From Halodurantibacterium daqingensis (lineage in GTDB: Bacteria > Pseudomonadota > Alphaproteobacteria > Rhodobacterales > Rhodobacteraceae), in NCBI RefSeq assembly GCF_042666235.1, contig NZ_JBHTFQ010000007.1, positions 62,001 to 126,000 on the forward strand: a stretch of 64,000 nt of DNA. The letters run 5' to 3'. Position numbers and translations under genes: made by a program. Within the stretch, counting starts at the first letter, position 1. Each line of letters starts with the position of its first letter. The notes beneath the pieces were generated by a model that did no database searches, had not been told where the DNA came from, and saw only the letters and a list, made by a program, of their open reading frames with translations. Positions 8,866-21,328 of this stretch are shown one piece after another.

Positions 8866-8891
8866 GGGGGCGCACGCAGCTTGTGCGCCCC
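8866..8891 (-). terminator. Hairpin terminator downstream of lpd
   Basis: GGGGCGCAC / GTGCGCCCC arms around a 7-base loop, 15 bases past the lpd stop. There is no strong U-tract, so termination may be partial. Confidence 0.55.
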
Positions 8892-8905
8892 GATCCGGCG
8901 GTATT

Positions 8906-10294
<1,389 letters not shown>

Positions 10295-10334
10295 TTGGGC
10301 CTCCTTATGGCCAGTAGTCTTGGTTCTGGGCCGA

Positions 10335-10730
10335 TCAGATCAGCGCCACGACGATCATGGACAGCGTGGCCGAAAAGCCCACCCCCCAGATCACCGAACG
10401 CCAGGGTGACCAGCCGAAAGCATAGGCGGGAACATAGAGCGCCCGCGCAACAAGATAAATCCAGGCACAGGCGGCGGTGAAGCCGCCCGCCTGTCCCGAA
10501 AGGCTGACCACCACCACTGCAACGGTGAACAGGATCAGCCCTTCGAAATGGTTGCTCAGTGCCCGCTGCAACCGCCCGGCAACCGGCGAGAGCGGTCGCG
10601 GCGGCGCATCGTCGCGGGGCCCGGTGGTGTATCGCGGGCCAAGTTCGCGGTTTGCCATGATCGCCAGCGCGAGGAACTGCAGGGCCTGCAACAGCGCGGC
10701 GAGGGCAAGGGCAGTCAGCTCAGGTGTCAT
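10335..10730 (-). CDS. MAPEG-family inner membrane protein
   Basis: 131 residues from ATG 10730. Four hydrophobic segments and the family motif NHFEGLILFTVAVVVVS identify MAPEG (membrane-associated proteins in eicosanoid and glutathione metabolism). ANRELGPRYTTGPRD is the usual loop after helix 1. The bacterial members are mostly uncharacterised. It sits 40 nt upstream of lpd on the same strand, so the two are probably co-transcribed. Nothing in the sequence ties it functionally to the TCA cycle. Confidence 0.85.
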   Translation of the reverse strand: MTPELTALALAALLQALQFLALAIMANRELGPRYTTGPRDDAPPRPLSPVAGRLQRALSNHFEGLILFTVAVVVVSLSGQAGGFTAACAWIYLVARALYVPAYAFGWSPWRSVIWGVGFSATLSMIVVALI

Positions 10731-11130
10731 GGCATCGGGCCCCGTCGCCAAGATCGCGGCCCCTCCGCGGCGCGGCGTTGTCCGGAAGATCCAGCTTGCC
10801 GCCCCGGGTCCACGACAGCCCGGTGCCACCGTCATCTGTCCTCGCGGAGAGGCTTCGAGGCAGGCCGCGTCTCGCGCCTGCCTGATGATGCCTGACAGAT
10901 CTGAAGCGCCGAAGGCGTCCGGCGTTGCCGCAACCTGCATACGCGCTGCCGGGCCGGATGCCTTCGAAGGCAGGCGGTGTTCGCCCGATGCCTGGAACGG
11001 AGCAGGACTCAGCATCGATCATCCGTTGCAACGGGCGGGCGATGATCGGTCTTGTCCTGAGGCTCTCGTGCATCGGGGCTCTTCGGTCATTTCGAGGGCG
11101 CGCAGTTCGGGGCCGCGCGCCCGGTCGGGA
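10731..11130. other. 400-nt spacer between sucB and the MAPEG gene
   Basis: No supportable gene. At 11096-11122 the arms GGGCGCGC / GCGCGCCC form a stable hairpin just past the sucB stop, without a U-tract. The rest is GC-rich with random open frames. It probably ends the suc transcript partially and may hold a separate promoter for MAPEG-lpd. Confidence 0.45.
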
Positions 11131-12630
11131 TCAGATATCCATCAGCAGGCGGCGGGGATCTTCCAGCGCCTCTTTCACGCGCACAAGGAAGGTCACCGCA
11201 CCCTTGCCATCGACGATCCGGTGATCATAGGACAGCGCCAGATACATCATCGGGCGAATGACGATCTGGCCCTTCACCACGACGGGACGTTCCTGGATCT
11301 TGTGCATGCCCAGGATACCCGACTGCGGCGGGTTCAGGATCGGCGAGGACATGAGCGAGCCATAGACCCCGCCGTTCGAGATGGTGAAGCTGCCGCCCTG
11401 CATCTCGGCCATGGACAGCTTGCCGTCGCGGGCGCGCAGGCCAAGCTCGCCGATCTTCTTCTCGATCGCGGCAAAGCCCATCTGGTCGGCGTCACGCACT
11501 ACCGGCACCACAAGCCCCGTCGGTGTGCCGACGGCCACGCCCATATGGACGTAGTTCTTGTAGATGATGTCGGTGCCGTCGATTTCCGCGTTGACTTCGG
11601 GCACTTCCTTGAGCGCGTGGCAACAGGCCTTCACGAAGAAGGACATGAAGCCCATCTTGACCCCGTGCTTCTTCTCGAACTGGTCCTTGTAGGCGTTCCG
11701 CAGTTCCATGATGCCCGACATGTCGACCTCGTTATAGGTCGTGAGCATCGCGGCCGTGTTCTGCGCGTCCTTCAGGCGGCGGGCGATCGTCTGGCGCAGG
11801 CGGGTCATCTTGACCCGTTCTTCACGCGCGGCGTCATCCGCCGGAACCGGCGCACGAGGTGCCGCAGAGGCTGCCGGGGCAGGGGCAGCCGATGCTGCGG
11901 CGAGGGCTTTCTGCACGTCGTCTTTCATGATCCGTCCATCACGGCCGGTGCCGGACACGCCATCCCGGGACAGGTTGTGTTCTGCCATCAGCTTCTTGGC
12001 CGAAGGCGCATCTTCAACATCCTTGCCGCCTTTCGGGGCGGCGGCCTCGACTTTGGGGGCCGACGGTTTCGCAGGCGCGGCGCCAGCGGCGCCCGCGATG
12101 ACCGCCAGTTTGCCCGCGGCCTGAACAGTGCTGCCTTCCGGCGCGACGATTTCGGTCAGGATGCCCGCAGAGGGGGCTGGGACCTCGACCGACACCTTGT
12201 CGGTCTCAAGCTCGCACAGCATTTCGTCCTGTGCGACCGGGTCGCCGACCTTCTTGAACCAGGTTGATACCGTGGCTTCGGTCACGCTTTCCCCCAGCGT
12301 CGGCACCATGACATCGACCGGCGCCGCGTCGGGCTGGACGGGTGCGGCGTCGGCACCTTTCTTGAGCGTCGGCTCTTCCGGACCGGCGTTGCCTTCGTCA
12401 GCGATCTGCGCCAGGAGCGCGTCCACGCCCACGGTCGTGCCTTCGGGGGCCACGATCTCGGCCAGCTTTCCGGCGACCGGAGACGGCACTTCCACCGTTA
12501 CCTTGTCGGTTTCAAGCTCGCACAGCATTTCATCCACCGCGACATGGTCGCCAGGCTTCTTGAACCAGGTCGCGACGGTCGCCTCGGTGACGCTTTCGCC
12601 CAGGGTGGGGACGCGGACTTCTGTGGCCAT
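11131..12630 (-). CDS. sucB: 2-oxoglutarate dehydrogenase E2, dihydrolipoyl succinyltransferase, with two lipoyl domains
   Basis: 499 residues. Transfers succinyl from E1 to CoA. Two lipoyl domains lie in tandem, at about 1-77 (ELETDKVTVEVP, lipoyl-lysine K43) and 104-180 (ELETDKVSVEVP, K145), joined by Ala/Pro-rich linkers. A peripheral-subunit binding domain (PSAKKLMAEHNLSRDGVSGT) comes at about 215-250, then the catalytic domain ending in LSYDHRIVDGKGAV with the catalytic histidine. Many bacterial SucB proteins have a single lipoyl domain; the duplicated form is seen in related alphaproteobacteria. It starts 4 nt after the sucA stop, so it is translationally close-coupled to E1. Confidence 0.97.
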   Translation of the reverse strand: MATEVRVPTLGESVTEATVATWFKKPGDHVAVDEMLCELETDKVTVEVPSPVAGKLAEIVAPEGTTVGVDALLAQIADEGNAGPEEPTLKKGADAAPVQPDAAPVDVMVPTLGESVTEATVSTWFKKVGDPVAQDEMLCELETDKVSVEVPAPSAGILTEIVAPEGSTVQAAGKLAVIAGAAGAAPAKPSAPKVEAAAPKGGKDVEDAPSAKKLMAEHNLSRDGVSGTGRDGRIMKDDVQKALAAASAAPAPAASAAPRAPVPADDAAREERVKMTRLRQTIARRLKDAQNTAAMLTTYNEVDMSGIMELRNAYKDQFEKKHGVKMGFMSFFVKACCHALKEVPEVNAEIDGTDIIYKNYVHMGVAVGTPTGLVVPVVRDADQMGFAAIEKKIGELGLRARDGKLSMAEMQGGSFTISNGGVYGSLMSSPILNPPQSGILGMHKIQERPVVVKGQIVIRPMMYLALSYDHRIVDGKGAVTFLVRVKEALEDPRRLLMDI

Positions 12631-12634
12631 TGTC

Positions 12635-15598
12635 TTATCCTTCGATCGTAAGCGCTTCGTTCACGAGCGCCGTTTGCTGTGCTTTGTGCTGGCTGGCGAG
12701 ACCCGTCGCAGGCGAGGCCGAGGCAGGCCGGCCCACATAACGTGGACGCAGCGATGTTGCGCCGATGCGACCCAGAACCCATTCCAGGTTCGGCTCGACA
12801 AAGGTCCAGGCGCCCTGGTTCTTGGGCTCTTCCTGGCACCAGATCACCTCGGCACCCTTGAAACGTTCAAGCTCTTTCACGAGGCTGAGCGCCGGGAAGG
12901 GGTAGAACTGTTCCAGCCGCAGCAGATAGATGTCGTTGATCCCGCGGGTGTCGCGTTCTTCCAGCAGGTCATAGTAGACCTTGCCGGAACAGATCACGAC
13001 GCGCTTGATCTTGTCATCCGCGACCAGTTGCGTGTCGCTGTTGCCCTTTTCGGCATCGTCCCACAGAACGCGGTGGAAGCTCGACCCGGTGGTGAAATCC
13101 TCAGCCTGCGAAATCGCAAGCTTGTGGCGCAGAAGCGATTTCGGCGTCATGAGGACCAGCGGCTTGCGGAAGCTGCGGTGAATCTGGCGCCGCAGGATGT
13201 GGAAATAGTTCGCGGGCGTCGTGCAGTTCGCCACGATCCAGTTATCCTCGGCCGACATCTGGAGGAAACGTTCCAGACGCGCAGAGGAATGTTCCGGTCC
13301 CTGACCTTCGAACCCGTGCGGAAGCAGCATCACAAGGCCCGACATCCGCAACCATTTGCGTTCGCCTGACGAAATGAACTGGTCGAACATGATCTGGGCG
13401 CCGTTGGCGAAATCCCCGAACTGCGCTTCCCACATGACGAGCGCGTTGGGTTCCGACAGCGAATAGCCGTATTCGAAGCCCAGAACCGCATATTCCGAGA
13501 GCATCGAGTCGATGACCTCATAACGCGACTGACCGGCCCGGATGTTGTTGAGAGGGTAGTAACGATCCTCCGACTTCTGGTCGATGAAGGCAGAGTGTCG
13601 CTGGCTGAAGGTGCCGCGCGTGGAATCCTGGCCCGAAAGCCGCACCGGATACCCCTCGGTCAGCAGGCTGCCAAAGGCCAGCGCCTCGGCGGTGGCCCAG
13701 TCGAAGCCCTTGCCGCTGCGGAACATTTCCGACTTGGCTTCAAGCTGGCGCGCGACGGTCTTGTGGATTTCGAACGCGTCGGGAACCCGCGTCAGCGCCG
13801 CGCCGACTTCAGCCATCGTCTCGGGCGTGATCGAGGTCTGACCCGGCTGGTACTCCTCGCCCTCGCGGTTGAGATGCGACCAGCGGCCGTCCAGCCAGTC
13901 GGCCTTGTTCGGCTTGTAGTCCTTGCCGGCCTCGAATTCTTCATTCAGCGTGGCCTGAAAGGCCGCCTTCATGTCCTCGATCTCGCCTTCCGGGATCAGC
14001 CCGTCGGCGACCAGACGCTCGGTGTAAAGCTGAAGCGTCGTCTTGTGGCGCTTGATGCGGGTGTACATGTCGGGCTGGGTGAACATGGGCTCGTCGCCCT
14101 CGTTGTGACCGAACCGACGGTAGCAGAAGATGTCGATCACAACATCCTTGCCAAACCGCTGGCGAAACTCGGTCGCGACCTTGGCGGCATGAACCACCGC
14201 TTCGGGGTCATCGCCATTCACGTGGAAGATCGGCGCCTCGACCATCAGTGCGATGTCGGTAGGGTAAGGTGACGAGCGGCTGAAATGCGGCGCCGTCGTG
14301 AAGCCGATCTGGTTGTTCACGACGATATGGATCGTGCCGCCGGTGCGGTGTCCACGCAGGCCCGACAGGCCGAAGCACTCGGCCACGACGCCCTGACCCG
14401 CAAAAGCCGCATCGCCGTGCAGCAGGACCGGCAGCACCGCGCGGCGCTCGGGGTCGTTCAGCTGATCCTGCTTGGCGCGCGCCTTGCCCAGAACCACCGG
14501 GTTCACGGCTTCAAGATGGCTGGGGTTCGCGGTCAGCGACAGGTGGACGGTATTGCCGTCAAACTCGCGGTCGGACGAGGCGCCGAGGTGATATTTCACG
14601 TCGCCCGAACCATCCACATCCTCGGGCTTGAAGCTGCCGCCCTGGAATTCGTTGAAGATGGCGCGATACGGCTTGCTCATCACATTGGCAAGAATGTTGA
14701 GCCGCCCGCGGTGCGGCATACCGATCACGATATCCTTCACACCCAGCGCGCCACCGCGCTTGATGATCTGTTCCATCGCCGGGATCAGCGCCTCGCCGCC
14801 ATCAAGGCCGAACCGCTTGGTGCCCATGTATTTCACATGCAGGAACTTCTCGAACCCTTCGGCCTCGACCAGCTTGTTCAGAATCGCGCGACGACCCTGC
14901 TTCGTAAAGGTGATTTCCTTGCCATAGCCTTCGATCCGCTCCTTCAGCCAGGCGGATTGCTCGGGGTCGGAGATATGCATGTATTGCAGCGCGAAGGTGC
15001 CGCAATAGGTGCGCTTGAGCACATCCACGATCTGACGCATCGAGGCGACCTGAAGCCCCAGCACGTTGTCGATGAAGATCGGCCGGTCCATGTCGGCTTC
15101 GGTGAAGCCGTAGGTTTTCGGGTCAAGCTCGGGGTGCGGGGTCTGGTCGCGCATGCCAAGGGGATCGAGATCGGCGACAAGATGGCCGCGGATCCGGTAG
15201 GCGCGAATGATCATCAGCGCGCGGATTGAATCGACCACCGCGCGCTGCACTTGCACATCCGTCAGCTCGATGCCCTTCTCCTGCGCCTTGGCGCGGATCT
15301 TGTCCCCGGCGCCCTTTGCTTCTTTCGGCGCGGGGGCAGGCCATTCGCCGGTCAGGGCGGCTGTCAGTTCGTCGTCGGGTTGCGGCGGCCAGTCGGCGCG
15401 TGCCCAGGATGGGCCCGTGGCGGCGGTCCGGGCATCGCCGTCGGCATCCCCCAGAGCGCGGAAGAATTCGGCCCAGGCTGAATCGACCGAGGCCGGATCA
15501 TTCGCATAGCGCGCGTAAAGCTGGTCGATGTAATCCGCGTTATGCCCCTGCAGGAAGCTCGAGGCGTGGAAGGCGTCGTTGGGGGACTGCTCGGTCAT
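12635..15598 (-). CDS. sucA: 2-oxoglutarate dehydrogenase E1 component
   Basis: 987 residues, full length. Thiamine-diphosphate enzyme that decarboxylates 2-oxoglutarate. The N-terminus FLQGHNADYIDQLYARYAND is the E2-docking segment. The core has MPHRGRLNILANVMSKPY, HLGASSDREF, SLTANPSHLEAVNPVV, the ThDP region GDAAFAGQGVVAE and IHIVVNNQIGFTT, and a late block LPHGFEGQGPEHSSARLERF. It is the third enzyme gene of the minus-strand suc operon, after sucD and directly before sucB. Confidence 0.98.
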   Translation of the reverse strand: MTEQSPNDAFHASSFLQGHNADYIDQLYARYANDPASVDSAWAEFFRALGDADGDARTAATGPSWARADWPPQPDDELTAALTGEWPAPAPKEAKGAGDKIRAKAQEKGIELTDVQVQRAVVDSIRALMIIRAYRIRGHLVADLDPLGMRDQTPHPELDPKTYGFTEADMDRPIFIDNVLGLQVASMRQIVDVLKRTYCGTFALQYMHISDPEQSAWLKERIEGYGKEITFTKQGRRAILNKLVEAEGFEKFLHVKYMGTKRFGLDGGEALIPAMEQIIKRGGALGVKDIVIGMPHRGRLNILANVMSKPYRAIFNEFQGGSFKPEDVDGSGDVKYHLGASSDREFDGNTVHLSLTANPSHLEAVNPVVLGKARAKQDQLNDPERRAVLPVLLHGDAAFAGQGVVAECFGLSGLRGHRTGGTIHIVVNNQIGFTTAPHFSRSSPYPTDIALMVEAPIFHVNGDDPEAVVHAAKVATEFRQRFGKDVVIDIFCYRRFGHNEGDEPMFTQPDMYTRIKRHKTTLQLYTERLVADGLIPEGEIEDMKAAFQATLNEEFEAGKDYKPNKADWLDGRWSHLNREGEEYQPGQTSITPETMAEVGAALTRVPDAFEIHKTVARQLEAKSEMFRSGKGFDWATAEALAFGSLLTEGYPVRLSGQDSTRGTFSQRHSAFIDQKSEDRYYPLNNIRAGQSRYEVIDSMLSEYAVLGFEYGYSLSEPNALVMWEAQFGDFANGAQIMFDQFISSGERKWLRMSGLVMLLPHGFEGQGPEHSSARLERFLQMSAEDNWIVANCTTPANYFHILRRQIHRSFRKPLVLMTPKSLLRHKLAISQAEDFTTGSSFHRVLWDDAEKGNSDTQLVADDKIKRVVICSGKVYYDLLEERDTRGINDIYLLRLEQFYPFPALSLVKELERFKGAEVIWCQEEPKNQGAWTFVEPNLEWVLGRIGATSLRPRYVGRPASASPATGLASQHKAQQTALVNEALTIEG

Positions 15599-15618
15599 GG
15601 TCGCACCTGAATGTGGGT

Positions 15619-15646
15619 CTCCGCGCCATCCTGTGGGGGCGCGGAG
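15619..15646 (-). promoter_or_regulatory. Intercistronic stem-loop between sucD and sucA
   Basis: CTCCGCGCC and GGCGCGGAG pair perfectly over 9 bp around a 10-base loop. There is no U-tract on either strand, so it is more likely an mRNA processing or stability element, or a weak attenuator, than a full terminator. It ends 20 bases before the sucA start. Confidence 0.5.
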
Positions 15647-15653
15647 TTAAGAT

Positions 15654-16538
15654 TTATTTGCCGATGGCCTTCAGAACGGCCTCGCCCAGGCCAGCCGGGC
15701 TGTCGGCCACGATCACACCGGCCGATTTCATCGCCTCGATCTTGTCCTCGGCGCCGCCCTTGCCGCCGGCGACGATGGCGCCTGCATGGCCCATGCGGCG
15801 GCCCGCAGGTGCCGTGCGGCCGGCGATGAAGCCCGCGACAGGCTTCTTGCGGCCGCGTTTTGCCTCGTCCTTGAGGAACTGCGCGGCTTCTTCCTCGGCG
15901 CTGCCGCCGATTTCGCCGATCATGATGATGGATTGGGTTTCGTCATCCGCAAGGAACCACTCGAGCACGTCGAGATGCTCGGTTCCCTTGATCGGGTCGC
16001 CGCCAATGCCCACGCAGGTGGACTGGCCCAGGCCAACGTCTGAGGTCTGTTTCACGGCCTCATAGGTAAGCGTGCCCGAGCGCGAAACAACCCCGACGCT
16101 GCCGCGACGGTGGATGTGGCCCGGCATGATGCCGATCTTGCACGCGTCCGGCGTGATGACGCCGGGGCAGTTCGGGCCGATCAGCGTGGATTTGGAGTTC
16201 AGCAGCGCGCGCTTGACCTTCATCATGTCAAGCACCGGAATGCCCTCGGTGATGCAGACGATCAGCTCCATCTCGGCGTCGATCGCCTCGAGGATCGAGT
16301 CCGCGGCGAAAGGCGGCGGCACATAGATCACCGTGGCATTCGCCTCGGTCACGGCTTTCGCTTCGTGGACCGAGTTGAAGACGGGCAGGTTCAGGTGGGT
16401 GGAGCCCCCTTTGCCTGGCGTCACGCCGCCGACCATCTTGGTGCCATAGGCGATGGCCTGCTCCGAATGGAACGTGCCTTGGCTGCCGGTGAACCCCTGG
16501 CAGATGACTTTGGTGTTTTCGTTTACGAGTACGGCCAT
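15654..16538 (-). CDS. sucD: Succinyl-CoA synthetase alpha subunit
   Basis: 294 residues. Carries the CoA-binding Rossmann domain (VICQGFTGSQGTFHSEQAI, GGVTPGKGG) and the ligase domain with the phosphorylated histidine in GRRMGHAGAIVAGGKG. Also has IGPNCPGVITPDACKIGIMP and VVSRSGTLTYEAV. Partner of SucC in the only substrate-level phosphorylation step of the TCA cycle. Unusually, sucC does not directly precede it: a small exported-protein gene lies between them, ending one base before the sucD start. Confidence 0.97.
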   Translation of the reverse strand: MAVLVNENTKVICQGFTGSQGTFHSEQAIAYGTKMVGGVTPGKGGSTHLNLPVFNSVHEAKAVTEANATVIYVPPPFAADSILEAIDAEMELIVCITEGIPVLDMMKVKRALLNSKSTLIGPNCPGVITPDACKIGIMPGHIHRRGSVGVVSRSGTLTYEAVKQTSDVGLGQSTCVGIGGDPIKGTEHLDVLEWFLADDETQSIIMIGEIGGSAEEEAAQFLKDEAKRGRKKPVAGFIAGRTAPAGRRMGHAGAIVAGGKGGAEDKIEAMKSAGVIVADSPAGLGEAVLKAIGK

Positions 16539-16539
16539 G

Positions 16540-17036
16540 TCAGCCCCTTTCTTCGACCGGAAGCACGAGGATAAACGCGCCTCGTGTGAGCCCGGTGTCT
16601 ATTCTGTCTTCGATTGCGATCCACATCGGCTTGCCAGCGATCACCGCGCCCCAGAGCGCGTCAGGGACCCGCCGGCGCCCCTCCAGAGGGATCTCCAGCG
16701 CCGTATCGGACGGCAGGAAAGCCTGAACAGCCGCTCGTGCTTCCTGAACGGAGAGGCGGTTCATCGTGACGCCGCATCCAGCGTAAGGCGCCTGGGTTGC
16801 GGTGATTCCGACAAGAACCCGATTGCGTTCAGTGAACCAGTGATAAACCCCGTCGGTCCCTTCACTGCGAAAGCCTGCCTCCTCGACCGCCGCGCGGGCC
16901 GCGCGGAAGTCCGGGATATGGGCGGCGCAGATCTGCACCACCTCCATGGCCCGCGCCACAAGGGCGGGGTCCGCGGCCCGTGCCTGCCAAGGCAGGAAAA
17001 GACCGGCAATCGCTGCGAAAAGGACCGGGGCCCGTT

Positions 17037-17040
<4 letters not shown>
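16540..17040 (-). CDS. Small exported protein encoded between sucC and sucD, unknown function
   Basis: 166 residues. MKRAPVLFAAIAGLFLPWQARA is a clear Sec signal peptide with an ARA-A type cleavage site, so the protein is periplasmic. The mature part has no recognised domain; it contains two cysteines (QICAAH, YAGCG) that could form a disulfide, and TDGVYHWFTERNRVLVGI. Its ATG overlaps the sucC stop (ATGA) and its stop is one base from the sucD ATG, so it is translated as part of the suc operon. Why an exported protein sits between two subunits of a cytoplasmic enzyme is not known to me. Confidence 0.85.
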
Positions 17041-18230
<1,190 letters not shown>

Positions 18231-18298
18231 GAAACTGTCCCATCTTGCTGCGATTTGTCGCTGCTAATGGCACAGCCACGCGAGGCTTCAAAAGGAAA

Positions 18299-18325
18299 TC
18301 CGCCGGAATCGAGGATTCCGGCGGA
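18299..18325 (-). terminator. Perfect 12-bp hairpin between mdh and sucC
   Basis: TCCGCCGGAATC-GAG-GATTCCGGCGGA. On the minus strand it is followed by TTTCCTTTTG, a passable U-rich tail, so it can terminate mdh transcription. It lies between the GTGATCAC pair and sucC, so a sucC promoter located at that pair would have to read through it (possible attenuation). Confidence 0.6.
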
Positions 18326-18339
18326 AAATCGCCAGCTTT

Positions 18340-18368
18340 GTGATCACAGGATTTCAGCGTGTGATCAC
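18340..18368. promoter_or_regulatory. Paired GTGATCAC palindromes upstream of sucC
   Basis: GTGATCAC at 18340-18347 and 18361-18368, centres exactly 21 bp (two helical turns) apart, extended to TTTGTGATCACA and TGTGATCACAAA. The same pair with the same spacing precedes sdhC. It may be an operator for a TCA-cycle regulator or a hairpin, since the two halves also pair. Confidence 0.55.
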
Positions 18369-18382
18369 AAAGGCTGGGGTCC

Positions 18383-19345
18383 TTACGCGAGTGTCGTGTC
18401 GATTCCCTTGCAGGCTTCGACAAGGCCCTTCACCGCCTCGACCGATTTGTCGAACATCGCCTGTTCGTCCTTGTTCAGCTTGATGTCGACAACCTTTTCG
18501 ACGCCGCCGGCGCCGATGATCGTCGGCACGCCGACATACATGCCGTTCAGGCCAAAGGCGCCATCCACATAGGCCGCACAGGGCAGCAGGCGCTTCTGAT
18601 CCTTGAGATAGGCTTCCGCCATCTCGATCGCGCTGGTCGCCGGGGCATAGAAGGCCGAGCCGGTCTTGAGCAGACCCACGATCTCGGCCCCGCCGTCACG
18701 GGTGCGCTGCACGATCGCGTCGAGCTTTTCCTGCGAGGTCCAGCCCATCTGCACCAGATCGGGCAGCGGAATGCCGCCCACGGTGGAATAGCGGACCAGC
18801 GGCACCATCGTGTCGCCGTGGCCGCCCAGAACGAAGCCAGTCACGTCACGCATGGAGACGTTGAACTCGACCGACAGGAAGTGGCGGAAGCGGGCGCTGT
18901 CCAGCACCCCGGCCATGCCCACGACCTTTTCATGCGGCAGGCCCGAAAATTCACGCAGCGCCCAGACCATCGCATCCAGCGGGTTGGTGATGCAGATCAC
19001 GAAGGCGTTCGGCGCATATTGCTTGATGCCTTCGCCGACCGACTTCATGACCTTCAGGTTGATGCCCAGAAGGTCGTCGCGGCTCATGCCCGGCTTGCGC
19101 GGCACCCCGGCGGTGACGATGCAGACATCCGCGCCGGCGATGTCGGCATAATCGTTCGTGCCCTTCATCACCGCGTCAAAGCCCTCGGACGGGCCGCTTT
19201 CCGCAATGTCGAGCGCCTTGCCCTGCGGCGTGCCTTCGGCGATGTCGAACAGCACGACATCCCCGAGTTCCTTGATCGCGGCGAGATGGGCGAGCGTGCC
19301 GCCGATCTGGCCCGCGCCGATAAGCGCGATCTTGGGTCTGGCCAT
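18383..19345 (-). CDS. mdh: Malate dehydrogenase
   Basis: 320 residues, LDH-like MDH type. NAD-binding GAGQIGGTLAHLAA at the N-terminus, then CIVTAGVPRKPGMSRDDLLG, ITNPLDAMVWALREFSG and the active-site histidine in GFVLGGHGDTMVP. The R residues in the mobile loop (GVPRKPGMSR) fit malate rather than lactate. It is transcribed towards sucC with a 152-nt gap holding a hairpin, so partial co-transcription is possible. It stands divergently from the TauE gene. Confidence 0.97.
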   Translation of the reverse strand: MARPKIALIGAGQIGGTLAHLAAIKELGDVVLFDIAEGTPQGKALDIAESGPSEGFDAVMKGTNDYADIAGADVCIVTAGVPRKPGMSRDDLLGINLKVMKSVGEGIKQYAPNAFVICITNPLDAMVWALREFSGLPHEKVVGMAGVLDSARFRHFLSVEFNVSMRDVTGFVLGGHGDTMVPLVRYSTVGGIPLPDLVQMGWTSQEKLDAIVQRTRDGGAEIVGLLKTGSAFYAPATSAIEMAEAYLKDQKRLLPCAAYVDGAFGLNGMYVGVPTIIGAGGVEKVVDIKLNKDEQAMFDKSVEAVKGLVEACKGIDTTLA

Positions 19346-19456
19346 GGAAGTGGTCTCCGGTTCGTTGGTTACGGCGACGATGGGTAAGGCCTTGCGCCGC
19401 GGCGTGCAAGGGCGCAGGCTGGTTCGAGGCCCGCCGGGCTTTCTGCTAGCGCAAAC

Positions 19457-20251
19457 ATGTGCGAAGGTCCGGTTGTCTCAGGTCGCATCGAGGGTTTCGT
19501 GCAGTTCGACTGGGTGTTTTTTGCGGTTGCGGTGCCTGCGGTGGTCTTTGCTGGCGTGTCGAAGGGCGGCTTTGCATCCGGGGCCGCCTTTGCCGCGACG
19601 CCGATTCTGGCGCTTGTTCTCAGCCCGGGCGAGGCGCTGGGCCTGATGCTGCCCCTGCTGATGTTGATGGATGTGGCGACACTGCGACCCTACTGGCGCA
19701 AGTGGCATGGACCCAGCACGCGGATGCTGATCCTTGGGGCCGTTCCGGGGGTGGGGCTGGGGGCGCTTGTCTACAAGGCAACCGATCCGGACCTCTTCCG
19801 GCTTCTGATCGGGGTTATCGCCGTTGGTTTCGTCGTCTGGCAGTTCTCCCGCCGCATGGGGTGGCTGGTGATCACGCCGCGCCCCATTGGCCGCGGTGCG
19901 GGGCTGCTTGCCGGCGCGACCGCCGGGTTCACCAGCTTCGTCAGCCATGCGGGCGGCCCGCCGGCGGCCATCTACCTTCTGGCGCAGGGCGTCGGAAAGA
20001 CTGCCTTTCAGGCAACGACAGTGATCGTGTTCTGGATTGTGAACATGCTGAAGTTCATCCCTTTCCTGTTTCTCGGGATCTTTACCGCCGATACCGTGCT
20101 CGGGGTTCTGCTGCTGGCACCTTTCGCCTTTCTCGGTGCCTGGCTGGGGGTGCGGGCGCATCACCTTGTGCCCGAGAAGGCATTCTTCGGGCTGACCTAT
20201 GTTCTTCTGGCCGTGACTGGCTCCAAGCTTATCTGGGATGCGCTGGCATAG
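19457..20251 (+). CDS. Sulfite exporter TauE/SafE-family membrane protein
   Basis: 264 residues with about eight hydrophobic segments. Family signs are VFAGVSKGGFASG near the N-terminus and GFTSFVSHAGGPPAAIYLLAQ in the second repeat half, the pseudo-duplicated TauE motif. These transporters export sulfite, sulfoacetate or similar anions; the substrate here is unknown. The start is uncertain: ATG 19457 is used, but GTG 19499 would place the first helix closer to the N-terminus, as is usual. It is divergent from mdh. Confidence 0.85.
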   Translation: MCEGPVVSGRIEGFVQFDWVFFAVAVPAVVFAGVSKGGFASGAAFAATPILALVLSPGEALGLMLPLLMLMDVATLRPYWRKWHGPSTRMLILGAVPGVGLGALVYKATDPDLFRLLIGVIAVGFVVWQFSRRMGWLVITPRPIGRGAGLLAGATAGFTSFVSHAGGPPAAIYLLAQGVGKTAFQATTVIVFWIVNMLKFIPFLFLGIFTADTVLGVLLLAPFAFLGAWLGVRAHHLVPEKAFFGLTYVLLAVTGSKLIWDALA

Positions 20252-20470
20252 CGCCCCGCATCGCAGCGCCTGGTCCGACCTCGGCGGGGTGGGAAGGCGA
20301 TCTCTTGCCGCGTGGTTCATGCCATTCAGCGACTCGATACGCGGGCACCAGCCTCGCGCGCAGCGAAACCTGCCCTGCAGGATCGTTCTGCGGAAGGTCA
20401 TGACGAACCTTGAGGGCTTGCGCGGCGCCGCCAAGCTGTGATTCGCTGCGCTACGTTTCAGGAGGGAATC

Positions 20471-21324
<854 letters not shown>

Positions 21325-21328
<4 letters not shown>

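Noticed and set aside
19870..19882. Single GTGATCAC in the TauE gene, and single copies near 45859 and 63528
   Set aside because: Unpaired and inside coding sequence; not like the 21-bp-spaced pairs.
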